Source: Pseudomonas sp. TNT3 (GTDB lineage Bacteria > Pseudomonadota > Gammaproteobacteria > Pseudomonadales > Pseudomonadaceae). Taken from it: DNA of 64,000 nucleotides. Shown piece after piece: positions 38,202 through 47,231 of the stretch (the first letter of the stretch is position 1; each line of letters begins with the position of its first letter). Location: assembly GCF_010095445.2 (NCBI RefSeq), contig NZ_WFGV02000002.1, positions 62,001 to 126,000 of the forward strand, written 5' to 3'. The translations under genes were made by a program, and so were the position numbers. Below the pieces are notes generated by a model that saw nothing but the letters and a program-made list of their open reading frames with translations, did no database searches and had not been told where the DNA came from.

Positions 38202-39059
38202 TTAGCTGCTGCCTTCAAGAATGGCGGCGTAACCTTCGCGATAACTTGGGTACTTCGGCTCCCACCCCAAGGCTTTAGCCCGCGCATTACTGCACTGCTT
38301 ACTGCCAGTGCGACGCACGCTCTCCTCCTCACTCCACTCAGTCACACCCAGATACTCACGCAAACAGCCCACCACTTCCGCCAGCGGTGCAGGCGCGTCG
38401 TCCACACCGATGTAAACATCATCCAGCGCTACACCACGGCTATCCGCGTCCAGCAAGTACGCCAGCAGCCCTGCAGCGTCATCCGCATGAATACGATTGC
38501 CGTACAACGGCGGATCGACTGCCACACGATAACCGCGACGAACCTGAGTCAGCAGCCATTCACGACCCGGACCGTAAATGCCGGTCAGGCGCACGATGCT
38601 GGCCGGGATACCGCTCTGCAGCGCTACTTGCTCTGCCTCCAGCATCAGTCGACCCGAATAGCCTGTTGCAAGGGTCGGCGAAGTCTCGTCGACCCACTCA
38701 CCGTCCTGCTGTCCATACACACTGCTGCTGGAAACAAACAGCAGCCGATCAGGCACCTGCCCATAGTCGCTCAGCCACTCCAGCACATGCTGCAAACCCT
38801 GCACATAAGCAGCGCGGTAACCGGCTTCATCGTGATCGGTGGCCGCCGCGCAATACACCAGGTAATCCACCGCACCCACCGGCCATGTCTCAGGGCAGTC
38901 TTCAATGAACAAGTCGCCGGCAACACCGATCACACCGTCAGGCAAACGTGAAACGTCCCGACGCAGGCCATGAACCTGCCATCCTTTTGCCAATAGTTGC
39001 TTGGCCAAACGGCTGCCGACGTCGCCGCAACCGGCAATCAAAACAGAAGGTGCGGACAT
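38202..39059 (-). CDS. NAD(P)-dependent epimerase/dehydratase-like SDR protein (YeeZ-like)
   Basis: 285 residues. Extended SDR fold: LIAGCGDVGSRLAKQLLAKG near residue 6 gives the nucleotide motif GxGxxG, then VDYLVYCAAA, SSSSVYGQQDGEWVDE and LRLTGIYGPGREWLL. The catalytic YxxxK is not in its usual form (after SSSSVYG the frame reads SGRLMLEAEQ), so catalysis may be altered. E. coli YeeZ-type function is unknown. Divergent from exbB, with 190 nt between. Confidence 0.85.
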   Translation of the reverse strand: MSAPSVLIAGCGDVGSRLAKQLLAKGWQVHGLRRDVSRLPDGVIGVAGDLFIEDCPETWPVGAVDYLVYCAAATDHDEAGYRAAYVQGLQHVLEWLSDYGQVPDRLLFVSSSSVYGQQDGEWVDETSPTLATGYSGRLMLEAEQVALQSGIPASIVRLTGIYGPGREWLLTQVRRGYRVAVDPPLYGNRIHADDAAGLLAYLLDADSRGVALDDVYIGVDDAPAPLAEVVGCLREYLGVTEWSEEESVRRTGSKQCSNARAKALGWEPKYPSYREGYAAILEGSS

Positions 39060-39248
39060 CAGAAAACTCCTCTCGCAAAGGCACAGACTAGCGTCGACAA
39101 AGGACGAGCGGCTAGCAATGAAGGAAAAAAAGATACTCTATTACTTTTGTTAACAAGAATTACTTGCAATAATGCCCGCCACTTTTGTTCTCGGCCTTGC
39201 GAGGCCTGGAAGAACATTTACCGTCTTTTTCTCTCAGGTCCGGCCAGC

Positions 39249-40223
39249 ATGACACGCAATCAATCCCCCGCTTCGCCAACCAAACGACCTCGCGCCTGGA
39301 GCGCTGTGGCTGCCTTGCTGCTCAGCTTGATGTTGGCGCCGACCGCCGCATTCGCCGACGCACAGGCACCTGCCACACCGGCCGCTGCTGAAGCTCCAGC
39401 ACCAGCTGAAAATGCGGCGCCTGCAGTGACGCCGGTTGCAACGGACCCGGCCCAGGCAGTCGACACCAACGCCGAAGACGTGCCGGAAGCACTCGAAGCC
39501 GACAACACCCTGGGCATGGCCCATGACCTGTCGCCTTGGGGCATGTACCAGAACGCCGACATCATCGTGAAAATCGTGATGATCGGTTTGGCCATCGCGT
39601 CGATCATCACCTGGACAATCTGGATCGCCAAGGGCTTTGAGCTGATGGGCGCCAAGCGTCGTCTGCGCACTGAAATCGTCCACCTGAAAAAAGCCAGAAC
39701 CCTTAAAGAAGCCAGCGCAACGGCAACCAAGCCAGGCACACTCGCCAACGTGCTGGTGCACGACGCCCTGGAAGAAATGCGCCTTTCGGTCAACAGCCGC
39801 GAGAAAGAAGGCATCAAGGAACGCGTCGCCTTCCGTCTTGAGCGCCTGGTTGCAGCCTGCGGTCGCAACATGAGCAGCGGCACCGGCGTTCTCGCAACGA
39901 TCGGTTCCACCGCGCCGTTCGTGGGCCTGTTCGGTACCGTGTGGGGCATCATGAACAGCTTTATCGGCATCGCTAAAACCCAGACCACCAACCTGGCAGT
40001 CGTGGCACCCGGCATCGCCGAAGCCCTGCTGGCAACTGCCCTGGGCCTGGTGGCCGCGATCCCGGCCGTTGTGATCTACAACGTCTTTGCCCGCTCCATC
40101 GCCGGTTACAAGGCGCAAGTGTCCGATGCCTCGGCCGAAGTCCTGCTGCTGGTCAGCCGTGACCTCGATCACCTGCCGACCACCGAGCGCTCCGCGCAAC
40201 CCCACGTGGTCAAAGTAGGGTAA
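39249..40223 (+). CDS. exbB: TonB-system energiser ExbB with N-terminal extension
   Basis: 324 residues from the ATG at 39249 (MTRNQSPASPTKRP). Residues 20-40 form a signal-like hydrophobic helix ending FADA, then an Ala/Pro-rich periplasmic stretch to about residue 95, then the ExbB core with three transmembrane helices (about 110-135, 220-250 and 265-290). The core has GMYQNADIIVKIVMIG, ATIGSTAPFVGLFGTVWGIMNSF and GIAEALLATALGLVAAIPAVV. With ExbD it forms the proton-driven motor for TonB. The long N-terminus is common in pseudomonads. An AT-rich upstream block near 39130-39175 is the likely promoter; a Fur site is expected but not clear. Confidence 0.95.
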   Translation: MTRNQSPASPTKRPRAWSAVAALLLSLMLAPTAAFADAQAPATPAAAEAPAPAENAAPAVTPVATDPAQAVDTNAEDVPEALEADNTLGMAHDLSPWGMYQNADIIVKIVMIGLAIASIITWTIWIAKGFELMGAKRRLRTEIVHLKKARTLKEASATATKPGTLANVLVHDALEEMRLSVNSREKEGIKERVAFRLERLVAACGRNMSSGTGVLATIGSTAPFVGLFGTVWGIMNSFIGIAKTQTTNLAVVAPGIAEALLATALGLVAAIPAVVIYNVFARSIAGYKAQVSDASAEVLLLVSRDLDHLPTTERSAQPHVVKVG

Positions 40224-40229
40224 TCAGCC

Positions 40230-40658
40230 ATGGGCTTGCATTTGAAAGAAGGCGCAGACGACGATCTCGCCGAGAACCACGAAATCAACGTCACGCCGTT
40301 CATCGACGTGATGTTGGTACTGCTGATCATCTTCATGGTGGCCGCTCCGTTGGCAACCGTGGACATCAAGGTTGACCTGCCGGCCTCGAGCGCCAAACCC
40401 GCGCCGCGGCCAGAGAAGCCGGTGTTCCTCAGCGTGAAAGCCGATCAGCGTCTGTTCCTTGGTGACGACGAAGTGAAAGCCGAATCACTCGGCGCCACGC
40501 TGGACGCCAAGACCCAGGGCAAGAAAGACACGACGATCTTCTTCCAGGCCGATAAAGGCGTGGACTACGGCGACCTGATGAGCGTGATGGATGCTCTGCG
40601 TGCTGCCGGTTACCTGAAGGTTGGCCTGGTCGGACTCGAGACGGCAGCCAAAAAATGA
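40230..40658 (+). CDS. exbD: TonB-system proton channel subunit ExbD
   Basis: 142 residues. One N-terminal helix about 23-43 contains the essential Asp in NVTPFIDVMLVLLIIFMV. The periplasmic domain has VDLPASSAKPAPRPEKPVFLSV. It starts 6 nt after exbB and its last 4 nt overlap the tonB start (ATGA). Confidence 0.96.
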   Translation: MGLHLKEGADDDLAENHEINVTPFIDVMLVLLIIFMVAAPLATVDIKVDLPASSAKPAPRPEKPVFLSVKADQRLFLGDDEVKAESLGATLDAKTQGKKDTTIFFQADKGVDYGDLMSVMDALRAAGYLKVGLVGLETAAKK

Positions 40659-41404
40659 TCACGACGCGCCATAAGCTGACGCGTTACAGCGGGAGCCTGG
40701 CCGTGGTGCTGGGCGTCCATGCGCTGGCCATTGCGCTGGCGCTGAACTGGACCGCGCGCCCACCGATCGAGTTGCCACCGCAGGCAATGATGGTCGAGCT
40801 GGCGCCCGTTCCAGCCCCGCCACCACCGGCACCGCCGAAGGTGATAACGCCGCCACAGCCACCGGCCCCGGTGGAAGAACTGCCGTTGCCAAAACTCGCT
40901 GAAGCGCCGAAACCGACGATCTCCGTACCGAAACCGGTCAAACCCAAGCCAAAGCCTCAACCGCCCAAGCCTGTGGAGAAAAAACCGGAGCCGCCGAAAG
41001 AGAAGCCGTCGGAAGAGAAGCCAAGCGACGCGCAACCGACCCAGGCACCGACGGATAAATCCGCTCAGCCGGCACCCGGCCCATCGCCCGCGCAACAGGC
41101 GGCGAAAGCCAGCTGGCAGGGCACCCTGCTCGCTCACTTGGCCAAGTACAAAAAGTACCCGGCCAGTGCGCAGGCACGGGGCAAGGAAGGCATGAACCGT
41201 CTGCGCTTCGTGGTCGATGCTGAAGGCAACGTGCTGTCGTTCGAACTCGTGGGTGGTTCCGGCAATGCCGATCTGGACCGAGCGACCATGGAAATGATCC
41301 GCCGCGCCCAGCCGCTGCCCAAGCCACCGGCCGATATGCTGAACAACGGCTCCATCGAAATAGTTGCACCGTTTGTTTACTCGCTGGAGAAACGCCGGCG
41401 TTAA
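40655..41404 (+). CDS. tonB: Energy transducer TonB
   Basis: 249 residues. N-terminal anchor about 12-32 (SGSLAVVLGVHALAIALALN) with the membrane His used for ExbB coupling. Periplasmic Pro/Lys-rich spacer about 50-150 with PKPVKPKPKPQPPKPVEKKP. TonB C-terminal domain about 165-249 (YPASAQARGKEGMNRLRFVVDAEGNV, SGNADLDRATMEMIRRAQPLPKPP). Drives siderophore and vitamin uptake through outer membrane receptors. The start overlaps exbD. Confidence 0.96.
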   Translation: MITTRHKLTRYSGSLAVVLGVHALAIALALNWTARPPIELPPQAMMVELAPVPAPPPPAPPKVITPPQPPAPVEELPLPKLAEAPKPTISVPKPVKPKPKPQPPKPVEKKPEPPKEKPSEEKPSDAQPTQAPTDKSAQPAPGPSPAQQAAKASWQGTLLAHLAKYKKYPASAQARGKEGMNRLRFVVDAEGNVLSFELVGGSGNADLDRATMEMIRRAQPLPKPPADMLNNGSIEIVAPFVYSLEKRRR

Positions 41405-41413
41405 ACACTGCCC

Positions 41414-41508
41414 TTGCAGGAGCCGATCTTGCTCGCGATGAGGCCATCAATTTCAACATCTTTGTTGACGGTGATACCGCTATCGCGAGCACGCTCGGCT
41501 CCCACAGG
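41414..41508. repeat. Degenerate REP-type palindrome
   Basis: caggagccgatcttgctcgc and gcgagcacgctcggctcccac pair with several mismatches around a 45-nt loop. An eroded member of the gctcgcgatg family between tonB and oxyR. Confidence 0.7.
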
Positions 41509-41535
41509 TGATGCAACAGGTCATGCACCAGCCAT

Positions 41536-41558
41536 AAAGGCACCGAAAGGTGCCTTTT
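41536..41558 (+). terminator. Terminator of exbB-exbD-tonB
   Basis: aaggcacc/ggtgcctt stem capped by a GAAA tetraloop, then TT and GC. It lies 130 nt after tonB, past the REP element. Confidence 0.65.
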
Positions 41559-41675
41559 GCGTATCCGCCGCCTGCAAACTGCATTGCCATGTGTCACTCA
41601 ACACTCCCAGTCTGATAACGTGCGTCTATCGATTGCAGCCGTTATGCTTGGCTCGCAACTTCATGGACGCTAGCT

Positions 41676-42605
41676 ATGACTCTCACAGAATTACGCTACA
41701 TCGTTACCCTCGCCCAAGAGCAGCATTTCGGCCATGCGGCCGAGCGTTGCCACGTCAGTCAACCGACCCTGTCGGTGGGCGTGAAAAAGCTTGAAGACGA
41801 ACTCGGTGTGCTGATTTTCGAGCGCAGCAAGAGCGCCGTGCGCCTGACGCCGGTCGGCGAAGGCATTGTTGCCCAGGCACAAAAAGTCCTGGAGCAAGCC
41901 CAAGGCATCCGTGAACTGGCCCAGGCCGGCAAGAACCAGCTGACCGCCCCGCTGAAAGTCGGCGCGATCTACACCGTCGGCCCTTACTTGTTCCCGCACC
42001 TGATCCCGCAACTGCACCGGGTTGCCCCGCAGATGCCGTTGTACATCGAAGAAAACTTCACCCACATCCTGCGCGACAAGCTACGCAACGGCGAGCTCGA
42101 CGCGATCATCATCGCTTTGCCGTTCAACGAAGCCGACGTGCTGACGTTGCAGCTCTATGACGAGCCGTTCTACGTCCTGATGCCGGCCCAACATTCGTGG
42201 ACACAGAAAGAGTCCATCGACGCCAGCCTGCTCAACGACAAGAGCCTGCTGCTGCTCGGCGAAGGTCACTGCTTCCGCGATCAGGTGCTGGAAGCCTGCC
42301 CGACCCTGGCCAACGGCAAGGACGGCGCCAAGCACACCACGGTGGAATCCAGTTCGCTGGAAACCATTCGCCACATGGTCGCCTCCGGCCTCGGAATTTC
42401 GATCCTGCCGCTCTCGGCGGTGGACAGTCACCACTACGCCCCCGGCGTGCTCGAAGTGCGCCCACTGACGCCGCCCGTCCCCTTCCGCACCGTGGCCATC
42501 GCCTGGCGCGCCAGCTTTCCGCGTCCCAAGGCCATTGAAATCCTCGCCGACTCGATTCGCCTGTGCTCGGTGGCCAAGCCGCCAGCGCCGGTGGTTGCCG
42601 GTTAA
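41676..42605 (+). CDS. oxyR: LysR-type peroxide sensor OxyR
   Basis: 309 residues. N-terminal HTH about 1-60 (LTELRYIVTLAQEQHFGHAAERCHVSQPTLSVGVKKLEDELG). The redox cysteines are both present in GEGHCFRDQVLEACP near residues 198 and 207, and the peroxide-binding Thr lies in the pocket region. Activates catalase and peroxiredoxin genes upon disulfide formation. Followed by recG 9 nt downstream, as in P. aeruginosa (PA5344-PA5345), where the two are co-transcribed. Confidence 0.97.
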   Translation: MTLTELRYIVTLAQEQHFGHAAERCHVSQPTLSVGVKKLEDELGVLIFERSKSAVRLTPVGEGIVAQAQKVLEQAQGIRELAQAGKNQLTAPLKVGAIYTVGPYLFPHLIPQLHRVAPQMPLYIEENFTHILRDKLRNGELDAIIIALPFNEADVLTLQLYDEPFYVLMPAQHSWTQKESIDASLLNDKSLLLLGEGHCFRDQVLEACPTLANGKDGAKHTTVESSSLETIRHMVASGLGISILPLSAVDSHHYAPGVLEVRPLTPPVPFRTVAIAWRASFPRPKAIEILADSIRLCSVAKPPAPVVAG

Positions 42606-42614
42606 GTTGCGGCC

Positions 42615-44690
42615 ATGACCGAGTTGTCGCAAGTGTCGGTGACGGCACTCAAGGGTGTCGGCGAAGCCATGGCCGAGAAGCTGGCCAAGGTCGGCCTGGA
42701 GAATCTCCAGGACGTGCTGTTCCACCTGCCGTTGCGTTATCAGGACCGCACACGCGTGGTCCCGATCGGTCATTTGCGACCGGGCCAGGATGCCGTGATC
42801 GAAGGCACCGTCAGTGGCGCCGACGTGGTCATGGGCCGTCGCCGCAGCCTTGTCGTGCGCCTGCAGGACGGAACCGGCGGGCTCAGCCTGCGCTTCTACC
42901 ATTTCAGCAACGCCCAGAAAGAAGGCCTTAAGCGCGGCACGCGGATTCGCTGCTACGGCGAAGCGCGGCCCGGCGCGTCAGGCCTTGAGATCTATCACCC
43001 GGAATATCGCGCCATTACAGGCGACGAACCGCCGCCGGTGGATGAGACCCTGACCCCGGTATACCCGCTTACCGAAGGCCTGACCCAACAGCGCTTGCGT
43101 CAGTTGTGCATGCAGACCCTGACGTTGCTCGGCCCCACCAGCCTGCCCGACTGGTTGCCGACCGAACTGGCCCGCGACTATCAACTCGCGCCGCTGGCTG
43201 ATGCTATCCGTTACCTGCATCACCCGCCAGCCGATGCCGATGTTGACGAGCTCGCCCTCGGGCATCACTGGGCGCAACACCGGCTGGCCTTCGAAGAGCT
43301 GTTGACGCATCAACTGTCCCAGCAGCGTTTACGCGAGAGCATGCGCTCCTTGCGCGCGCCGGCGATGCCCAAGGCGACAAAGCTGCCAGCGAAATACCTG
43401 GCCAATCTCGGCTTCGCACCGACCGGTGCCCAGCAACGCGTGGGCAACGAAATCGCCTACGACCTCAGTCAGCGCGAGCCCATGCTGCGGCTGATTCAGG
43501 GTGACGTCGGCGCGGGCAAAACCGTGGTCGCAGCCCTGGCTGCGTTACAGGCGCTGGAGGCCGGCTATCAAGTTGCGTTGATGGCGCCCACCGAGATCCT
43601 CGCCGAGCAACATTTCATCACCTTCAAGCGCTGGCTCGAACCCTTGGGCATCGAAGTCGCCTGGCTGGCGGGCAAACTCAAGGGCAAGAACCGCGTGGCA
43701 GCCCTGGAGCAAATCGCCGGGGGTACACCTATGGTGGTGGGTACGCACGCGCTGTTTCAGGACGAAGTGAAGTTCAAGAACCTGGCGCTGGTGATCATCG
43801 ACGAACAACACCGTTTTGGTGTGCAGCAGCGCCTGGCATTAAGGCAGAAAGGCGTCGGTGGGCGGATGTGTCCGCATCAACTGATCATGACCGCGACCCC
43901 CATCCCCCGGACGCTAGCCATGAGCGCCTACGCCGACCTCGACACCTCGATCCTCGACGAACTGCCGCCTGGTCGTACACCGGTAAACACTGTGTTGATC
44001 ACCGACACCCGGCGCGTCGAGGTCATCGAACGCGTGCGCGGTGCCTGCGCTGAAGGTCGTCAGGCCTACTGGGTTTGTACGCTGATCGAAGAGTCTGAGG
44101 AGCTCACCTGCCAGGCTGCCGAGACCACTTATGAAGACCTCACTGCCGCCCTTGGTGAACTGAAGGTCGGGCTGATTCATGGCCGCATGAAGCCTGTCGA
44201 GAAAGCGGCGGTAATGGCCGAATTCAAAGCCGGCAACCTGCAATTGCTGGTCGCCACCACCGTGATCGAAGTGGGCGTCGACGTACCGAACGCCAGCCTG
44301 ATGATCATCGAAAACCCCGAACGCCTTGGGCTCGCGCAACTCCATCAATTGCGCGGTCGCGTCGGCCGAGGCAGTGCCGCCAGTCATTGCGTGCTGCTCT
44401 ACCATCCACCACTGTCACAGATTGGACGTCAGCGCCTGGGCATCATGCGTGAAACCAACGACGGTTTTGTCATCGCCGAAAAGGATCTTGAACTGCGCGG
44501 CCCCGGCGAAATGCTCGGCACCCGTCAGACCGGCCTGCTGCAATTCAAGGTCGCCGACCTGATGCGCGATGCCGACTTGTTGCCCGCCGTGCGCGACGCC
44601 GCCCAGGCCTTGCTCGAGCGCTGGCCGGATCATGTCAGCCCGCTGCTCGACCGCTGGCTTCGCCATGGGCAGCAATACGGCCAAGTGTGA
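42615..44690 (+). CDS. recG: ATP-dependent DNA helicase RecG
   Basis: 691 residues. Wedge/OB domain about 1-155 with HLPLRYQDRTRVVPIGHLRPG. Helicase core: Walker A QGDVGAGKTVVA near residue 297, DEXH box IIDEQHRFGVQQR near 396, motif III TATPIPRTLA, motif VI QLRGRVGRGSAAS near 575. C-terminal TRG region with RGPGEMLGTRQTG near 630. Remodels stalled forks and processes Holliday junctions. Start ATG at 42615, 9 nt after oxyR. Confidence 0.97.
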   Translation: MTELSQVSVTALKGVGEAMAEKLAKVGLENLQDVLFHLPLRYQDRTRVVPIGHLRPGQDAVIEGTVSGADVVMGRRRSLVVRLQDGTGGLSLRFYHFSNAQKEGLKRGTRIRCYGEARPGASGLEIYHPEYRAITGDEPPPVDETLTPVYPLTEGLTQQRLRQLCMQTLTLLGPTSLPDWLPTELARDYQLAPLADAIRYLHHPPADADVDELALGHHWAQHRLAFEELLTHQLSQQRLRESMRSLRAPAMPKATKLPAKYLANLGFAPTGAQQRVGNEIAYDLSQREPMLRLIQGDVGAGKTVVAALAALQALEAGYQVALMAPTEILAEQHFITFKRWLEPLGIEVAWLAGKLKGKNRVAALEQIAGGTPMVVGTHALFQDEVKFKNLALVIIDEQHRFGVQQRLALRQKGVGGRMCPHQLIMTATPIPRTLAMSAYADLDTSILDELPPGRTPVNTVLITDTRRVEVIERVRGACAEGRQAYWVCTLIEESEELTCQAAETTYEDLTAALGELKVGLIHGRMKPVEKAAVMAEFKAGNLQLLVATTVIEVGVDVPNASLMIIENPERLGLAQLHQLRGRVGRGSAASHCVLLYHPPLSQIGRQRLGIMRETNDGFVIAEKDLELRGPGEMLGTRQTGLLQFKVADLMRDADLLPAVRDAAQALLERWPDHVSPLLDRWLRHGQQYGQV

Positions 44691-44768
44691 GCACCGTCGC
44701 AGTTTCCGGACCACCGTGTTAAACATGATGGTTATACTCCTGCAACTGTTCGAGAACGGATCCAACCC

Positions 44769-46169
44769 ATGACTGACGCTGCCCTCGCCCCGGAAACCAC
44801 GCCTGCTCCGTCTGCCGTTCGGCTGCTGCTGGAAAAGGTGGGCATTGCCTTCGATGAAGTCGTCGACCACCACGGTTTAAACGCTGCGCGCAAAGTGCAG
44901 GCAGTCCTGGTGGACGATGCCGTCGGCTCACTCATGGTGTTGTTCCCGCAGAGCCAATTGCTGGACCTCAATCGCCTCGCCGAACTGACCGGTCGACGCC
45001 TCACGGCCGTGTCGACGGAACGCCTTGAGCGCCTGCTCGGCAAACACAATCTGAGCATGCTGCCGGGTTTGCCATCGCTCACCACTGCACCCTGCCTCTA
45101 CGAAGAGAGCCTGCTGCGTGAGCCCAAGCTGCTGATCAACTCAGACACGCCTGGGGTGTTGCTGGAAGTTACCCGCGAAGACTTCAAGACCCTGCTGACC
45201 AAAGCCAGCGCCGCCAACTTTGGTGAAGCGCTGACCAGCATTCGCCCGAACCTCGACCGCCCCGACGATGACCGCGAGGAAATCACCCAGGCGGTCCAGG
45301 CCTTCACCGCGCGACGCATTCAGCAACGTCTGGAAGCGACCATCGAAATTCCACCACTGGCCGCCACCGCCCAGAAAATCATCAAGCTGCGGGTCGATCC
45401 CAACGCCACCATCGATGACATCACCGGCGTCGTCGAAACCGACCCGGCCCTGGCCGCACAAGTCGTCAGCTGGGCGGCCTCGCCGTATTACGCCTCGCCG
45501 GGCAAGATTCGTTCAGTGGAAGACGCCATCGTCCGGGTCCTGGGTTTCGACCTGGTCATCAACCTGGCGCTGGGCCTGGCACTGGGCAAAACCCTGAGCC
45601 TGCCCAAGGATCGCCCGCAACACACGACGCCTTACTGGCAGCAATCGATCTACACCGCCGCCGTCATCGAAGGCCTGACCCGCGCCATGCCCCGCGCACA
45701 GCGCCCCGAAGCTGGCCTGACCTACCTTGCCGGCCTGCTGCACAACTTTGGCTATCTGCTGCTGGCCCACGTATTCCCGCCGCACTTTTCGCTGATCTGC
45801 CGCCACCTGGAGGTCAACCCGCACCTGTGCCACAGCTATATCGAGCAACACCTGCTGGGCATCAGCCGCGAGCAAATCGGTTCCTGGCTGATGCGCTATT
45901 GGGACATGCCCGACGAACTGGCCACTGCCCTGCGCTTCCAGCACGACCCGACCTACGACGGCGATTACGCCGAGTACCCGAACCTTGTGTGCCTGGCAGT
46001 GCGCCTGCTGCGCAGCCGCGGTATCGGCTCCGGCCCGATCGAAGACATCCCTGACGCTCTTCTTGAACGCCTCGGCCTGAGCCGCGACAAAGCCAACGAC
46101 GTCGCCAGCAAAGTCCTCGAAGCCGAAGTGCTGCTGCGCGAACTGGCTTCGCAGTTCAGTTCGCACTGA
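44769..46169 (+). CDS. YbaK/aminoacyl-tRNA deacylase-like domain fused to HDOD domain
   Basis: 466 residues. Residues 1-155 carry a YbaK/ProX fold-like segment (VRLLLEKVGIAFDEVVDHHGLNAARKVQAVLVDDA, RLAELTGRRLTAVSTERLERLLGKH). About residues 195-400 form an HDOD domain: IPPLAATAQKIIKLRVDPNATIDDITGVVETDPALAAQVVSWA and YLAGLLHNFGYLLLAHVFPPHFS. HDOD is a non-hydrolytic HD relative used in signalling. This two-domain fusion recurs across Pseudomonas. Its role is unknown. It is preceded by GAGAACGGATCC and is probably separate from recG. Confidence 0.88.
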   Translation: MTDAALAPETTPAPSAVRLLLEKVGIAFDEVVDHHGLNAARKVQAVLVDDAVGSLMVLFPQSQLLDLNRLAELTGRRLTAVSTERLERLLGKHNLSMLPGLPSLTTAPCLYEESLLREPKLLINSDTPGVLLEVTREDFKTLLTKASAANFGEALTSIRPNLDRPDDDREEITQAVQAFTARRIQQRLEATIEIPPLAATAQKIIKLRVDPNATIDDITGVVETDPALAAQVVSWAASPYYASPGKIRSVEDAIVRVLGFDLVINLALGLALGKTLSLPKDRPQHTTPYWQQSIYTAAVIEGLTRAMPRAQRPEAGLTYLAGLLHNFGYLLLAHVFPPHFSLICRHLEVNPHLCHSYIEQHLLGISREQIGSWLMRYWDMPDELATALRFQHDPTYDGDYAEYPNLVCLAVRLLRSRGIGSGPIEDIPDALLERLGLSRDKANDVASKVLEAEVLLRELASQFSSH

Positions 46170-46209
46170 GAGCATTCCAATAAGGCCAACTAAAAAACAT
46201 ACGAAACCC

Positions 46210-46336
46210 TGTGGCGAGGGAGCTCGCTCCCGCTCGGCTGCGCAGCAGCCGCAAATCAGCCAACAAGGTGCGTGAGATATAATCAAGGTCTTTGGGGACG
46301 CTGCGCATCCCAGCGGAAGCAAGCTCCCTCGCCACA
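46210..46336. repeat. REP-type palindrome (tgtggcgagggagctcgctc family)
   Basis: tgtggcgagggagctcgctc from 46210 and its complement gaagcaagctccctcgccaca ending 46336 enclose gctgcgcagcagcc / gacgctgcgcatccc arms. It lies between convergent genes and is the same family as 27951-28044. Confidence 0.88.
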
Positions 46337-46362
46337 ATAGCGCTTCTATTTAAGAACCGATT

Positions 46363-46746
46363 TCAAGCCTTAGGCTTGGCCTTCCTCGGCTTCAAATACT
46401 TGGTCAAACCCTGAAACCAGATCACCAGCGCCGGGTTGCCCTTGATCTGGATCGACTTGTCCTGAATCCCCGTCATGAATGCCAACTGCTTGTTCTTCGC
46501 CTGCATTGTGGCGAAGCCATACGCGGCATCTTTAAAGGCAATCGCAAACGCCGGCTCGGCATACATGCCTGACTTACTGGTGATCCGCTGATCTTTCACC
46601 CGGAAATGCCGCGCCACTTTCCCATCCAGGGTTTGCAGCTGAAACACCAACTCCTTGTCACCCAACTGCTGCTGAAACGCAGGATTAGTCCGACTGGCTT
46701 TACCCATCAACAAACCCAGCATCCACAGAAGAAAACGAAATTTCAT
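46363..46746 (-). CDS. SCP2-like sterol-carrier fold protein, small
   Basis: 127 residues from the ATG at 46744-46746 (MKFRFLLWMLGLLMGKASRT). GAGG lies 8 nt before it. Residues 1-17 are a hydrophobic anchor or signal. The rest resembles the SCP2 fold: VARHFRVKDQRITSKSGMYAEPAFAIAFKDA then FMTGIQDKSIQIKGNPALVIWFQGLTKYL. The lipid ligand is unknown. The C-terminus is basic (KPRKAKPKA). Confidence 0.75.
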   Translation of the reverse strand: MKFRFLLWMLGLLMGKASRTNPAFQQQLGDKELVFQLQTLDGKVARHFRVKDQRITSKSGMYAEPAFAIAFKDAAYGFATMQAKNKQLAFMTGIQDKSIQIKGNPALVIWFQGLTKYLKPRKAKPKA

Positions 46747-46908
46747 GCGCACAGCCTCAAGAGAAAAATGAACGGCCGGCGCAGTGTAGCGGCTTCATCC
46801 AGGAACGCCACCATCGCGTAGCGTTAGAGGAAGATGGCGTTGTTTTTGACGCTGATGACTACCAAGTCATTGACGAGACACATTGACTCATCAACAACTC
46901 AGACGCTT

Positions 46909-46945
46909 CTGTAGGAGCTGCCGCAGGCTGCGATCTTTTGATCTT
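46909..46945. repeat. Half-REP element (ctgtaggagctg family)
   Basis: A single arm of the family found complete at 25206-25307: ctgtaggagctgccgcagg followed by ctgcgatcttttgatctt. The pairing arm is absent. Confidence 0.6.
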
Positions 46946-47036
46946 AATCCCTTCAATGTTCTCGGAAATTTCCCACGATACGCGGCGACATTCATGAACT
47001 ATTCACCCATTGCATTCGCCGATAACCTCAGCCCGC

Positions 47037-47231
47037 CACCGAAAAAATCGGTGACGCGGACGTGCAAGTCCGATCCAGGCACACAACGGTTATGGCAATT
47101 CGTCGAGGGTTTTCCTATGCTCGCGAATCGTTATGGCGGCTGTGCGTCGGAGACTCTCGAGTCTGCCGGGTTCCTGGACCGGTCTTGCACACCAACGCAC
47201 AGCTGCCACCTCTTTCGAAGTGCAAGCGAAA
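47037..47231 (+). ncRNA. Candidate structured RNA leader before the DUF6124-type gene
   Basis: Read as RNA the plus strand folds into successive helices. P1 is 47037-47042/47048-47053 (CACCGA/TCGGTG). P2 is 47057-47061/47068-47072. A long P3 is 47134-47147/47195-47208, 14 consecutive pairs including one G-U. Inside P3 lies P4, 47151-47155/47160-47164 with a CTCG loop, and a ccgg/ccgg pair near 47166-47182. P5 is 47213-47217/47227-47231 just before the ribosome site at 47253. The P3-P4 part forms a multi-branch junction. I do not recognise a known riboswitch. A DNA-level regulatory palindrome is possible instead. Confidence 0.45.

Noticed and set aside
39148..39175. Fur box upstream of exbB
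   Set aside because: AT-rich with a caag-aatta-cttg palindrome, but the match to the Fur consensus is too poor to call; regulation by Fur is expected from family knowledge only.
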